DNA of 64,000 nt from an uncultured Candidatus Saccharibacteria bacterium (GCA_938036785.1 CALHWE010000011.1:124001-188000); one strand, 5' to 3'. Counted from the stretch's first letter, positions 7,361 through 16,430 are shown. Made by a program: numbers and translations. The notes: generated by a model not told the origin, from the letters alone.

Positions 7361-10324
7361 ATGCCTACCCCCATCCCCTCCCAGCAAAAACCCGACCTCG
7401 ACCGGCATAATCCGGGGAATACGCATTGGAGCAACGACACCTTCGCTGGCCGAAATAATCACGCTGGCAGCGGTGATTATAGCCAATCCAACACTGCCCA
7501 AGACCTCCAATCTCGCGAGAATAGCGGGAGTGGCTCATCCGCCCATAGCAACGCCAACAGCACTGGCGCAACTGGCAGCGACTATGCCAACTCCGTCCGA
7601 GGCCAAGAAGGCGCGCCAGGAGGAGGGTGGAATACAAATGTCTCACCTGCAAATACTGCCGCTTCTAGTAAATCAACCTCTCTCTTTGGTAAAGTACGCG
7701 GTACAATAACTGGTGCACGAAATAAGCCTTTAATCACTCTCGCCATTATGATGTTTGGTGGGGGTAGTTTCCTTGCTATGACGCCAGCAAATTTTGCTAG
7801 TCTTTCTATTTCACACTGGTTGCAAAATTCAGTCATCAAGTGGGATTCACAAAGTACTAGCTTTGAAAAGCGTGCTCATAAGATTATGTATCAGCGTATC
7901 GAAGGTAAGGCGACTGGTGGTATATGCTCCACACTTCGTGTCTGCCAACGCTATGGTCGTTTGTCAAAGTATATGATTAAACGGTTTGAAAAAAACAGAA
8001 GAATCGAAGCTCTCAAAGATGGTAAGGTTATAAAGAGTGAGGATGTTGGTTTATTAGGCGTAAAACCAGACCAATTGCGTTTTACCCGTAGTGATGGTAC
8101 AAAAAAAGTTATTGATTCGCCAGACTTTAGAAAAAACTTTTTCCAGGATACGGAAGTCCGCTCTATAATTCACGAAGTTTACGCACCTCGCTGGGTAGTG
8201 TTTTCTGATAAAGTAGCTGCCAATCTTAGAAAAAAGTGGAAACTTACAAAAAAAGATCGTCTAGCCGAAGCAAAAAACAAAAAACAAGTTGATGAAGGTA
8301 TTGATAATGCCGTCAAAGGGAAAGAAGTAAAGGGTAAATACGAAGCGAAGGAATCCGACGAAGAAGGGAAAGAAAAGATAACCGAAGATACTGATATTGG
8401 CAACGAAGCGAAAAAGATAGTTGGTGAAGGTGCTGAAGGTGCATCAAAGTCAGTTAGCAAAGAGGCTGCCGCCAAGCTCATCAAAGAGGGTGTCGGCAAA
8501 AATGGCAATATTGCTGCAATGCTTGCTGGTGGGCTTTGTATGGTACAAGACGGTGCCCAATCTATCAGTAAAACAATTCGGGCTATTCAAATGGAGCAAT
8601 TCATCCAATTTACAACTTTGTTTGCTGCCGCCGCAGATCATGCAAGAGCTGGAACAAACAACTATATACCTATGGCCGAATTAGGAGCTAAATTTATGGC
8701 TACAAGGGTTAATAAAGAAGGTAAGATTACAAAACGATCTGCTCCTGAAAGCCATGGCTATAAGCAAATTATGTATAACGATTTAGTTTCGTCAGATACC
8801 TCAAACTGGACTCAGTATGTTCCAGGTGGTGGATGGGCGCGTAAAATGAATGGCCTTGCTAACGCACTTGGCGCTAATATTGGTATCCTTAAAACATCAT
8901 GTACGGGCATCAACAGTAGTGCAGGTCAGCTCCTCCTGAGTGTAGCTGGAGGTTGGACAAGCATTGTTGGCCAGCTTGTATCAGAAATGGCTGCACCTGT
9001 CATATCAAGTATTATGGCTCCAATTCTCGGCAAACTTATTAATACCATGGCAGGAACGCTAGTGGATAGTTCTACGATAGGCGAAGATGCTGGCGATGCA
9101 ATGTCTAGCGGTATATTACATATGTTTTCTGAATCAGCTGCAGCTGGTGGTAATGGTGTATTAACCACAGACCAGACGATCGCATATAAGCGTGAAGCTG
9201 CTAAACTTAACTTAGCATATGCTCAAGAATATAGGCTCAATCATAGTCCATTCGATATCTCATCACCTTACACCTTCATGGGTAGTATTTATAGTTCGTT
9301 TATACCTTATATGAGTAGTTTCTCTAGTTTAGGTAATTTTACTAATAGTATGCTTTCTCTACCAAAGAATATTTTTCCTGCTCTACTTGGCACTCAGGCA
9401 TACGCGGAAGATGATAAAGTTGCAAAGATTTGGAACTCATGTGACGACCCAAACTTAAAGGGTGTTGGCGCAGAATCATTTTGTAGCGTGTCTCGTGGAG
9501 CTCTTGATCTAGATAAAGACCCTTCGGAAGTCGCAGACGCTCTTGCAGGCCAATATAACGAAGAAACGGGTGAAGCAACTGGTGGTACGCTTAAGGAGTG
9601 GCAGGAGAAATGCGGCTCAGGTACTGGCGAAAATGGTGTTGATGTTAGTTACTGTAAGTTTGATTCTGAGGAAAAAAAGCTGGCTGCTTTGTTTACTATC
9701 GACCAAAGGGTTGTTGACACTATGGACAACCCACCTGTTGATGATGGTGGTAGCAATTCTCAAGGGCAACAGCAATCTCAAGGTGGATCGCTCCCCTCAG
9801 GTGATGCTAAATCTCTTGCTCAGCAAATTTTAGACAGCCAAAACATCACTGTCGCAGACTATGGCTGGAACTCTGGCGAAACAACTCCTAAGAGCCAGAT
9901 TGAAAATACCGCAAAAGGCCAGCCAGCTATACCAGATTCGGTACCAACCCAATATAGTCGTAATGTTGACCCGCAGATTCTTCAAGTCATTCTCCTAATT
10001 GGCCAAAAACATAAGATCACAGTGTCGTCTCTTATGCGCACACAAATGACAGCAGGAGGGTATAGCCAACACCCCCGAGGTAGAGCCGTTGACTTAAGTC
10101 CAATTGGCTCCTGCGGTGATGGTGCTGGTGAGGAATGTGCTCAAGCAGTACAGGAGTTGATCAATGCAAATGCGCTACCTCAAGGTGGTGGTATTGGCCA
10201 GTCAACCTGTGGAGGAGCACGTGGTGCATTAAACAATGCTATCACTCAAAAGGGATGGCAATCGTTTGATGATTCTTGTAACCACTTACATATCGATCTA
10301 GGACAAGGAAATGCAGCATCATAA
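7361..10324 (+). CDS. Membrane-anchored protein with C-terminal M15-type (VanY/DacB-like) peptidase domain
   Basis: 987 residues. An Asn/Ser/Gly-rich N-terminus of about 120 residues leads into a transmembrane helix at about 120-145, then Lys/Glu-rich and Ala/Gly-rich regions. The last 120 residues carry SQHPRGRAVD (His904, Asp911) and HLH (His975, His977). This matches the SxHxxGxAxD...HxH zinc signature of M15 D,D-carboxypeptidase/endopeptidase enzymes. The domain probably cuts peptidoglycan peptides outside the membrane. The gene sits between VirB4 and a second wall hydrolase and overlaps the latter by 14 bp. Base composition changes abruptly near 7620-7640: the first ~90 codons are GC-rich like the upstream genes and the rest AT-rich. 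The middle ~750 residues match no family I recognise. Confidence 0.75.
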   Translation: MPTPIPSQQKPDLDRHNPGNTHWSNDTFAGRNNHAGSGDYSQSNTAQDLQSRENSGSGSSAHSNANSTGATGSDYANSVRGQEGAPGGGWNTNVSPANTAASSKSTSLFGKVRGTITGARNKPLITLAIMMFGGGSFLAMTPANFASLSISHWLQNSVIKWDSQSTSFEKRAHKIMYQRIEGKATGGICSTLRVCQRYGRLSKYMIKRFEKNRRIEALKDGKVIKSEDVGLLGVKPDQLRFTRSDGTKKVIDSPDFRKNFFQDTEVRSIIHEVYAPRWVVFSDKVAANLRKKWKLTKKDRLAEAKNKKQVDEGIDNAVKGKEVKGKYEAKESDEEGKEKITEDTDIGNEAKKIVGEGAEGASKSVSKEAAAKLIKEGVGKNGNIAAMLAGGLCMVQDGAQSISKTIRAIQMEQFIQFTTLFAAAADHARAGTNNYIPMAELGAKFMATRVNKEGKITKRSAPESHGYKQIMYNDLVSSDTSNWTQYVPGGGWARKMNGLANALGANIGILKTSCTGINSSAGQLLLSVAGGWTSIVGQLVSEMAAPVISSIMAPILGKLINTMAGTLVDSSTIGEDAGDAMSSGILHMFSESAAAGGNGVLTTDQTIAYKREAAKLNLAYAQEYRLNHSPFDISSPYTFMGSIYSSFIPYMSSFSSLGNFTNSMLSLPKNIFPALLGTQAYAEDDKVAKIWNSCDDPNLKGVGAESFCSVSRGALDLDKDPSEVADALAGQYNEETGEATGGTLKEWQEKCGSGTGENGVDVSYCKFDSEEKKLAALFTIDQRVVDTMDNPPVDDGGSNSQGQQQSQGGSLPSGDAKSLAQQILDSQNITVADYGWNSGETTPKSQIENTAKGQPAIPDSVPTQYSRNVDPQILQVILLIGQKHKITVSSLMRTQMTAGGYSQHPRGRAVDLSPIGSCGDGAGEECAQAVQELINANALPQGGGIGQSTCGGARGALNNAITQKGWQSFDDSCNHLHIDLGQGNAAS

Positions 10325-11552
10325 GAAAACATTTTCCATATTTACGACGGCTAAAAAAAATAGGTTTTTAGCTCTCATCTTTGCTAGTCTTATGGTAATA
10401 GTCCAACCATCTTTTGTTTATGCCGAATTATCACCAGCTTCATACCCCATGCAGGCAATTAGGTTTTATAGCATTAAAGGATGCCTCACTGGTGTTGGCG
10501 AGGGTGGTGCAGGTGCTGGTACTGCTCTTGTTGGAAATGACAATATTGAAAAGGTTTTACGATTCTTCGTTGGTAAGGGTTTATCCCTCAAGCAAGCAGC
10601 GGCAATTGCAGGAAATCTAGAACAAGAGTCAAGAATTAACCCAACTATCGAAAATAGTATTGGTGCTTACGGTATCGCACAATGGCTTGGCGGACGCAAA
10701 AATAATCTTAAAGCAAAGAGTAATTACAACACCCTTGAAACACAATTAGAGTTTCTCTGGGAAGAGTTAAATGGAGTAGAGAAGGCCGGCTTAGAAGCCA
10801 TTAAGAACGATTCCGGTTCTGACGTTGGCAAATTAGCTGTCGAATTTGGAGAAAAATTTGAACGATACGGAGCTGGGGAAGAAGGAAAGCGTGCACAGTA
10901 TGCAAACGAGATATACACCAGTTTTCAATCAAAAATTCCCGACTCTTCCTCGTCAGGTGGTAGCTCATCATCGGGGAGTGGTGGATCTCAATCTTCAGGA
11001 TCAAATTGTACTGGGATAGGAGGCAGTAATGGTGGGGGATCATATATGGACGATAGCTTTATTGTTCATAACCAATGTGACCAACCATGGGCTAATCTCT
11101 CTTATGGCTCCAACACTATTTGCTCAGCAGGATGTGGCCCTTCTGCTATGTCGAACATTATTACAGCAATGACTGGTAAAAAGGTAACACCAGAAGAGAC
11201 ATCAAAGTTTGCTGCAGATAACGGAATGGCCCATGAGTGGGGTAGCTCTTGGGATGTAAGTCCAAAGCTTGCCGAACATTGGGGACTTAAAGCCAAGAAT
11301 ATTGCAAATGATGTCACTGCAATCAACGAAGCACTCCGTGGCGGTGCACTAGTTAATATGTCTGGGGCTGGTCCTTCACCTTTTATTGCTGGCGGGCACT
11401 TTATTGTCATCCGTGGAGTAACAAATGACGGCAAGTGGAAAATTGCTGACTCAAATGGACAAGCTGGCCAAGAGAACAGCAAAAAGGAGTGGGACCCCAA
11501 TGCAATCCTTCCCTATGCACGGCAGGGTAATGTTTGGGCTATAACAAAATAA
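10311..11552 (+). CDS. Secreted phage-tail-lysozyme + C39-like cysteine peptidase
   Basis: 413 residues. A basic N-terminus and hydrophobic stretch ending FVYA at about residue 38 look like a signal peptide. Residues about 80-205 match the phage-tail lysozyme family: GNLEQESRINP with likely catalytic Glu104, then GAYGIAQW. A Ser/Gly linker (about 210-245) leads to a papain-like C39_2-type domain: CGPSAM (Cys275), GGHFIVI (His363) and IADSNG. One enzyme would cleave the glycan strand and the other peptides, so this is a bifunctional peptidoglycan hydrolase, comparable to VirB1-type transglycosylases or the two-domain hydrolases of Gram-positive conjugative elements. AAGGAA just before the ATG and the 14-bp overlap place it in the secretion operon. 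Confidence 0.85.
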   Translation: MQHHKKTFSIFTTAKKNRFLALIFASLMVIVQPSFVYAELSPASYPMQAIRFYSIKGCLTGVGEGGAGAGTALVGNDNIEKVLRFFVGKGLSLKQAAAIAGNLEQESRINPTIENSIGAYGIAQWLGGRKNNLKAKSNYNTLETQLEFLWEELNGVEKAGLEAIKNDSGSDVGKLAVEFGEKFERYGAGEEGKRAQYANEIYTSFQSKIPDSSSSGGSSSSGSGGSQSSGSNCTGIGGSNGGGSYMDDSFIVHNQCDQPWANLSYGSNTICSAGCGPSAMSNIITAMTGKKVTPEETSKFAADNGMAHEWGSSWDVSPKLAEHWGLKAKNIANDVTAINEALRGGALVNMSGAGPSPFIAGGHFIVIRGVTNDGKWKIADSNGQAGQENSKKEWDPNAILPYARQGNVWAITK

Positions 11553-11571
11553 TGGAGGTTTAAATTAGAGT

Positions 11572-12138
11572 ATGGATAGCTCGGTCAAAAAACAGCTTTT
11601 TATACTATCTGCTATTATCGTAGTAATTCTTAGTGTTGTCACTCTTCTTTGGTGGTGGCTCACCCCATCGCAACCAAAAAAAACTGAAGATCAATCAAAA
11701 GTAAATTCATATACAGACCCTTACTCGGGTGAAACCGTCTATAGTCCGCCAGGTCGCGTGCCCGAACGATACCGTTCTCGTAATGATATCGTTTATCTTG
11801 GGTTATCTGAATTACTAAAACGCGGTTTTACTGAACCGCAAGTTGGTCAATATAAAGTATATATCAAAAAATACTCAGATAAGCGTACCGCCAAAAAAGA
11901 GAAAGTAATTTCTGAAGTAACTATCAATTTCGACAGCTACAAACAAATAATAGATAAAAAAACAGGGGAAACTACAGTTACTTTTGACATTATCCTTAAT
12001 CGTAACCAGCAATTATCATATATAGCTAAAGTAGTCATGCCTAGTGTAAATAAGATCGAGATGTCAATATATTCAAAGGACGATATAAGCTTATCAACAC
12101 CCTTATTTGATTCAAAAACTGATGGTTTAGCTGACTAA
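11572..12138 (+). CDS. Small membrane-anchored hypothetical protein
   Basis: 188 residues. A short polar N-terminus precedes one transmembrane helix (about residues 8-30), followed by a charged extracytoplasmic domain with many Lys, Tyr and Thr and alternating hydrophobic residues suggesting beta structure. No family recognised. It lies 19 bp after the lysozyme-peptidase gene, has GGAGG upstream (somewhat far from the ATG) and shares the AT-rich composition of the preceding 4 kb, so it is probably the last gene of the secretion operon. A single-pass bitopic topology resembles accessory VirB8-like subunits, but I see no sequence motif supporting that. Confidence 0.65.
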   Translation: MDSSVKKQLFILSAIIVVILSVVTLLWWWLTPSQPKKTEDQSKVNSYTDPYSGETVYSPPGRVPERYRSRNDIVYLGLSELLKRGFTEPQVGQYKVYIKKYSDKRTAKKEKVISEVTINFDSYKQIIDKKTGETTVTFDIILNRNQQLSYIAKVVMPSVNKIEMSIYSKDDISLSTPLFDSKTDGLAD

Positions 12139-12162
12139 TTATAATTAACCGACTCTGCTCAC

Positions 12163-13161
12163 TCATCCCACCGCACTCGTCATCACAATCTGGTTATCGA
12201 CGAATTCACTAAGGAGACGCTGTTGGCGCTGCTGGTCGAGCTCGCCAAAGACATCGTCGAGTAGAATAAGTGGTGCTTGGCCTGTTTGCTGTTGAATATA
12301 AGCCGCCTCGAGGAATTTAAGGGCAAGCACAATAGTGCGAATTTCACCCCGCGATGCAGTCTTGGCAGCTGGATTACCTCGAAACAGTACCGTTATATCA
12401 TGTCGGTGCGGGCCAACGCTCGTCGCGCCAACCACTGTATCATACGCTGTTTTTTGCTCATACTCGGCAAGAAGCTGCTGCGCGGTCACGCTGCGATCCT
12501 CTGAGTAGTGCAGCGCAACACTATCCGCTACGCCCGCAATACTTTGGTACATAGCACTGCTTTTCGCATTAAGATAACGCAGCACCCGCTGACGCTTCGT
12601 AATAATCGACGCACCATACTGACTCAAGATAAGATTCCACGAGAAAAGTGTCGCATCGCTAAGGGCAGGGTCTTTGAGTAATTTATTACGTTGTTGCAAT
12701 GCTCGGTGGTAGCGGCTCAACTCGTGGCTATAGTGTGCATCATATTGCTGGATAAGTGTATCGAGAAAATCACGCCGGCGCTGCGGCGATCCAGTAATGA
12801 TCCGCAGCGTATCTGGCTCGAAGAGGACGATCGGATATTTTTTGCCATAGGGAAGGCGACCATAGGTCATGCCATCGACGATAAAACGCTTACGCTTCGT
12901 ATCGTGTCGGCGATCGTACTGGACGCGATAATGTTGCTCATCCGTCGCGAGATCAATTGTATAACTTTTTTGTTCATGTTGGCAGACTGCTTCATCGCTA
13001 CCACGAAAGGAAGTTCCACGCAGCGCAATATGAATTGCCTCGATAAGCGATGTCTTGCCAGAGCCATTTGGGCCAGAAATTAGCGTCGTACCTGGCTCAA
13101 GGTTAAGCGTCTTGAGCGTATGAATCCGCACATGCTGCACTGCTAGCCGCGTTATCTTCAT
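12163..13161 (-). CDS. recF: DNA replication and repair protein RecF
   Basis: 332 residues, slightly short for the usual ~360. Walker A GPNGSGKTS lies at about residues 30-38. An SMC/ABC-like signature (SRGEIRTIVLAL) and Walker B LILLDDVFGELD lie near the C-terminus. RecF binds gapped DNA and, with RecO/RecR, helps load RecA. The start lies 2 bp after the dnaN stop, so it is the distal gene of the dnaN-recF operon. It converges with the secretion operon, and no clear terminator hairpin is seen in the 24-bp gap. Confidence 0.95.
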   Translation of the reverse strand: MKITRLAVQHVRIHTLKTLNLEPGTTLISGPNGSGKTSLIEAIHIALRGTSFRGSDEAVCQHEQKSYTIDLATDEQHYRVQYDRRHDTKRKRFIVDGMTYGRLPYGKKYPIVLFEPDTLRIITGSPQRRRDFLDTLIQQYDAHYSHELSRYHRALQQRNKLLKDPALSDATLFSWNLILSQYGASIITKRQRVLRYLNAKSSAMYQSIAGVADSVALHYSEDRSVTAQQLLAEYEQKTAYDTVVGATSVGPHRHDITVLFRGNPAAKTASRGEIRTIVLALKFLEAAYIQQQTGQAPLILLDDVFGELDQQRQQRLLSEFVDNQIVMTSAVG

Positions 13162-13163
13162 CG

Positions 13164-14264
13164 CTAGCTCTTCAGTGGCATAATAATATGAATATAGTTT
13201 GGCTCGGGCTGAGAAGCCGTCAAGACGCAGGGCGAGAGCTTACCGCTAAAGCGGAAGGTGATCGTCTCGCCATCAAGAACACCTAGTGCATCACTAATGT
13301 ACCGCGAATTGAGCGTAATCTGCCCATCACTCGACACCTCAGCTTCCGCCTCGGAGGTATTTTCGCCCAGCTCGGACGCAACGGAGTGAATCCGCAATTT
13401 CTGCGCCTCATGGTCGGCGGTAAGCGTGACACTGCCACCAGACTCACGCGCAAAGAGCCCCGCCACCTTTACTACGCGCGAGAAATCGCCTGCTACCAGC
13501 GTGACATTTGTCTCGGACTGAGCAGGGATGAGCTGCCGATAATTTGGGTAGGTACCATCAATTAGGCGGCTGGTAATCTCCACTTCCTCTAACCGAAAGC
13601 GCACCTGCGTCTCATCAAAGAGCACTTCCACTTCTTCCGTGCCGTCACTGAGCGAACGCAACGCTTCCTGTAAACTGCTCGCTGGCACAATGGCTGCAAT
13701 CTGGCTCTGGCTCACCATCAAACGCCGCTCAGCCAGGCGATAGCCATCCGTCGCCGCCATATACAGCGCACCATCCACTGTGTGCCAGTACACACCGGTC
13801 AGGACAGGCCGCGTCGTATCATTACTACATGTCACCAAGGTCTGGGCTGCCGCCTGCTTAAAGTCTGCTGCGGCAATGCTATAGCGTACCGATTGTTCTT
13901 CATCAATCGTCGGTAGCTCCGGAAAGTCATCTGCTACTACGCCATTAATCGTCGAGGTGTACCCGCCAGACGTCAGTGTCATACGCGTGCCATCTGTCTC
14001 AAGCTCGATCGGTCCCTTCGGCAAATTCGCCACAAATTCGCTCACAAGTTTAGCCGGCAGGGTAATTACCCCCGGTGTCTCTACTTTTGCGCCAATATAA
14101 TAGGTAGCGGCAATCTCTAGGTTCGTCGCAGCGAGAAGAAGGCGATTACCTTCGGTGCGGAATAATATATTATTTAAGATCGGCAGGCCAGCTCGGTTGC
14201 TCGCAACTCGCCCGACAACCCCGAGCGCTCGTGCAAGATTTTCTTGTGTGACAGACAGTTTCAT
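13164..14264 (-). CDS. dnaN: DNA polymerase III beta subunit (sliding clamp)
   Basis: 366 residues, the normal length. It begins MKLSVTQENLARALGVVGRV and contains LPILNNILF and ATDGYRLAERR, hallmarks of the three-fold clamp repeat, ending in an IMPL-type C-terminus. The dimeric ring tethers polymerase to DNA. A Shine-Dalgarno-like AAAGGA lies upstream of the ATG. It is separated from dnaA by a 282-bp gap rich in DnaA-box-like sequences and is followed immediately by recF, the ancestral bacterial order. Confidence 0.97.
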   Translation of the reverse strand: MKLSVTQENLARALGVVGRVASNRAGLPILNNILFRTEGNRLLLAATNLEIAATYYIGAKVETPGVITLPAKLVSEFVANLPKGPIELETDGTRMTLTSGGYTSTINGVVADDFPELPTIDEEQSVRYSIAAADFKQAAAQTLVTCSNDTTRPVLTGVYWHTVDGALYMAATDGYRLAERRLMVSQSQIAAIVPASSLQEALRSLSDGTEEVEVLFDETQVRFRLEEVEITSRLIDGTYPNYRQLIPAQSETNVTLVAGDFSRVVKVAGLFARESGGSVTLTADHEAQKLRIHSVASELGENTSEAEAEVSSDGQITLNSRYISDALGVLDGETITFRFSGKLSPCVLTASQPEPNYIHIIMPLKS

Positions 14265-14546
14265 ATCGACAATCCTTTCTTTTTATCTGGTTGATATAGT
14301 AATAGGTGCTGTGGATACTGTGGAAACCATGATGAATAACAGAGGTACGACCTGCCCACTACTTGTGTAAAACGCTGCGATCGCTGGCGTGGATAAATCG
14401 GGGAGAAGCAGGGGTTATCCACTAGCCGGTCAGGCTTTCGTATGGTGTGCTTTTGGTGTTGTGGATGACTACCCACGAGCTGTCCGCCGGTTATACGACC
14501 AGCTGTGCACGGCTTTTCCACAGGTGTCGTGAAAAAAACACATGGC
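14265..14546. other. oriC: dnaA-dnaN intergenic region, candidate oriC with DnaA-box cluster
   Basis: 282 bp without a gene. Near-consensus DnaA boxes (TTATCCACA or its complement, one mismatch each) lie at 14310-14318, 14388-14396, 14415-14423, 14460-14468 and 14514-14522. A weaker one lies at 14319-14327. The dnaA-dnaN gap is the commonest bacterial origin position. No long AT-only unwinding element stands out; the AT-rich stretch at 14275-14305 is the best candidate. A second cluster flanks dnaA on its other side. Confidence 0.65.
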
Positions 14547-15929
14547 TTAGGCATAGAGCTTATCCCGGATGTCAGCGACCTGCTCACGGATGAGATAGTC
14601 GAGCTTGATGGATTTTTCGATTTTTTCGACCGAATGGATGGCGGTAGTATGGTCTTTGCGGCCCAGCTCATTGGCAATTTGTGGAAAGCTCATGTGGAGC
14701 TCACTGCGCAGTAAGTACATGGCAATTTGTCGCGGCACGACGATATGCTTAGCCCGCTTAGCACCACAGATTTCTTTGCTGTCGATCTGGAAGTGGCGGG
14801 CAGTTTTGTCGATAATCTGCTTGGCAGTAAGGTGCTGGGGACGACTACGCCGGACGTTACCAAGCAACCCCTCTGCCGTCATCACGTCAGGAGCGACGCC
14901 GCGCATCTCAGCATAAGCAAGAAGTTGATTAAGTGCGCCCTCGAGCTCGCGGATATTTGTCTTGACGTTCTTAGCAAGGTATTCCACGGTGTCGCGCTCA
15001 AGTGTCACGCCAGCGAAGCTCGCTTTGGTCTCGACAATCGCGCAGCGCGTCTCAAAGTCTGGCATCTGGATATCGATCGCCATCCCCCATTCAAAGCGAC
15101 TGCGCAAGCGCTCCGTTAGGGTAGGAATGCTGTGCGGTGGTTTGTCGCTACCAATGATAATTTGCTTATTGGCTTGATGGAGGGCATTGAAGGTGTGAAA
15201 GAACTCCTCTTGGGTCTTCTCGCGCCCGGCAATGAATTGCATATCGTCGACGATCAGTACATCGACATTGCGATACCGATCAGAAAAGCCCGCCTTTTTG
15301 AAGCGGATCGACTCGATAAATTCTTTGACAAACGTCTCTGAGCTCAGGTAGGCGACCTTCTTGCCTGGGTCGCGCGCAAGGATCTCGTTGCCTACCGCTT
15401 GAATGAGGTGTGTCTTACCGAGACCAACGCCACCATAAATGAAGAGAGGATTATACTTCGTGCCAGGGCTATGTGCGACTGCTTGGCAGGCGGTGTAGGC
15501 GAGGTCGTTACTCGAGCCAACGATGAAATTTTGGAAGGTATAGCGCGCATTGAGGCTTGTCGCTGGTGTCGGAGAACTAGAGTATGAAGGAGTAGTTGGC
15601 TTGCTGATGAGTGCTGCCGCTCGCTCCTCGACGCGATCGGCTGGCTGGCCAGTGGTTTCGCGGCTAATGACGGTGCGTTTTTTGCCGTGTTTGTTTACCA
15701 CATAAGCGATACGCGACACCTCAATACCACTGTGCTGCAGCGCTTCTTTGACGATGCTATCGTAGCGCACCTCAAACTGGCGAATCGCAAAAATATTCGC
15801 TACCCCAATGGTGATCACCCCGTCTTTATTGCTGAGCATCTCAGTATTGGCAAACCACGTCGAAAAGATGCCACTCGGTATCGACACTTCAATCTCACCC
15901 AAAACACTCTTCCACAGGCTGTGGTACAC
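14547..15929 (-). CDS. dnaA: Chromosomal replication initiator DnaA
   Basis: About 460 residues. An N-terminal domain I (LWKSVLGEIEVSI) leads through a linker to the AAA+ core: Walker A GGVGLGKTHLIQA and Walker B VLIVDDMQFIAG. The C-terminal HTH signature is GRKDHTTAIHSVEKI. The frame stays open upstream to an ATG at 16061, but the extra 44 residues are unlike DnaA. I place the start at GTG 15929, which gives the usual DnaA N-terminus and length and lies 12 nt after AAGGAG. That is a long spacing, so the start is not certain. A promoter with its -35 inside a DnaA box (15972-16000) suggests autoregulation. Confidence 0.96.
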   Translation of the reverse strand: MYHSLWKSVLGEIEVSIPSGIFSTWFANTEMLSNKDGVITIGVANIFAIRQFEVRYDSIVKEALQHSGIEVSRIAYVVNKHGKKRTVISRETTGQPADRVEERAAALISKPTTPSYSSSPTPATSLNARYTFQNFIVGSSNDLAYTACQAVAHSPGTKYNPLFIYGGVGLGKTHLIQAVGNEILARDPGKKVAYLSSETFVKEFIESIRFKKAGFSDRYRNVDVLIVDDMQFIAGREKTQEEFFHTFNALHQANKQIIIGSDKPPHSIPTLTERLRSRFEWGMAIDIQMPDFETRCAIVETKASFAGVTLERDTVEYLAKNVKTNIRELEGALNQLLAYAEMRGVAPDVMTAEGLLGNVRRSRPQHLTAKQIIDKTARHFQIDSKEICGAKRAKHIVVPRQIAMYLLRSELHMSFPQIANELGRKDHTTAIHSVEKIEKSIKLDYLIREQVADIRDKLYA

Positions 15930-15971
15930 TGGCTTTTGCTGCTCCTTGTTTGTTATACAATGACTCCTTTT

Positions 15972-16000
15972 AGTATAAGAAAAAACCGACTTTTCCACAA
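15972..16000 (-). promoter_or_regulatory. dnaA promoter overlapping a DnaA box
   Basis: On the minus strand TTGTGG (16000-15995), a 17-bp spacer and TATACT (15977-15972) form a good sigma-70-type promoter. The -35 lies within the DnaA-box-like sequence 15991-15999, so bound DnaA could block its own transcription. Confidence 0.65.
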
Positions 16001-16179
16001 CCGTGAGAAATACAACAACGGGATGAGTGCAAGAAGAGCAACAGGGGTGAAGTTTTTCCACAAAAGTACATTACCCCTGTTAAAGTGTGGATAACTCGCG
16101 AACAAATGTGGATAAACAATTTGGCTATGCTTATGACGGAGGCTACTTGGGAGTAAAAATCCACTAAAAGGGTGAAAAG

Positions 16180-16208
16180 TTGAAAGATCTCGAGCAATCG
16201 CGTATAAT
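16180..16208 (+). promoter_or_regulatory. rpmH promoter
   Basis: TTGAAA (16180-16185), a 17-bp spacer and TATAAT (16203-16208): close to consensus at both elements. The hexamer ends 9 nt before the rpmH ATG, so the leader would be only 2-4 nt. Confidence 0.75.
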
Positions 16209-16217
16209 AGCAATGAT

Positions 16218-16358
16218 ATGCCAAAACGAACTTACCAACCACACACTCGTCATCGCGCTCGGACGCACGGGTTTCGGGCACGGATTGCTACCAAGGCAGG
16301 CCGCAATGTGCTCAAGCGCCGCCGCGCCAAGGGCCGCGCTCGCCTCGCACTCTCGTAG
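16218..16358 (+). CDS. rpmH: 50S ribosomal protein L34
   Basis: 46 residues, MPKRTYQPHTRHRARTHGF then Arg/Lys-rich sequence ending in RARLALS: the complete L34 signature at its usual length. L34 is a small basic protein of the large ribosomal subunit. It precedes rnpA as in most bacteria, but a terminator-like hairpin and a second promoter separate the two genes, so they can be transcribed independently. Confidence 0.97.
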   Translation: MPKRTYQPHTRHRARTHGFRARIATKAGRNVLKRRRAKGRARLALS

Positions 16359-16380
16359 TGTGATGATAGCAAAATGACGA

Positions 16381-16408
16381 AAATAACCCACTGCTTGGTG
16401 GGTTATTT
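16381..16408 (+). terminator. Rho-independent terminator/attenuator between rpmH and rnpA
   Basis: Perfect 11-bp stem AAATAACCCAC / GTGGGTTATTT (16381-16391 and 16398-16408) with a 6-nt loop. The A/T-rich stem ends give an A-tract and T-tract on the two sides, so it could act in either direction. It would end most rpmH transcripts. Confidence 0.75.
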
Positions 16409-16430
16409 TATCTCGGTCTGTGAGTAGATT

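Larger units (their letters stand above)
15930..16217. other. dnaA-rpmH divergent intergenic region with DnaA boxes
   Basis: 288 bp between the divergent dnaA and rpmH genes. Two exact DnaA boxes (TGTGGATAA) lie at 16086-16094 and 16107-16115, with two one-mismatch boxes (TTTTCCACA) at 15991-15999 and 16054-16062. The region also holds both divergent promoters. In several bacteria this site forms one half of a bipartite origin with the dnaA-dnaN gap, so it may be part of oriC or a dnaA regulatory region. Confidence 0.65.

Noticed and set aside
15930..16061. DnaA start at ATG 16061
   Set aside because: It would add 44 residues unlike any DnaA, span the dnaA promoter and the DnaA box at 15991; the promoter would then lie inside the gene.
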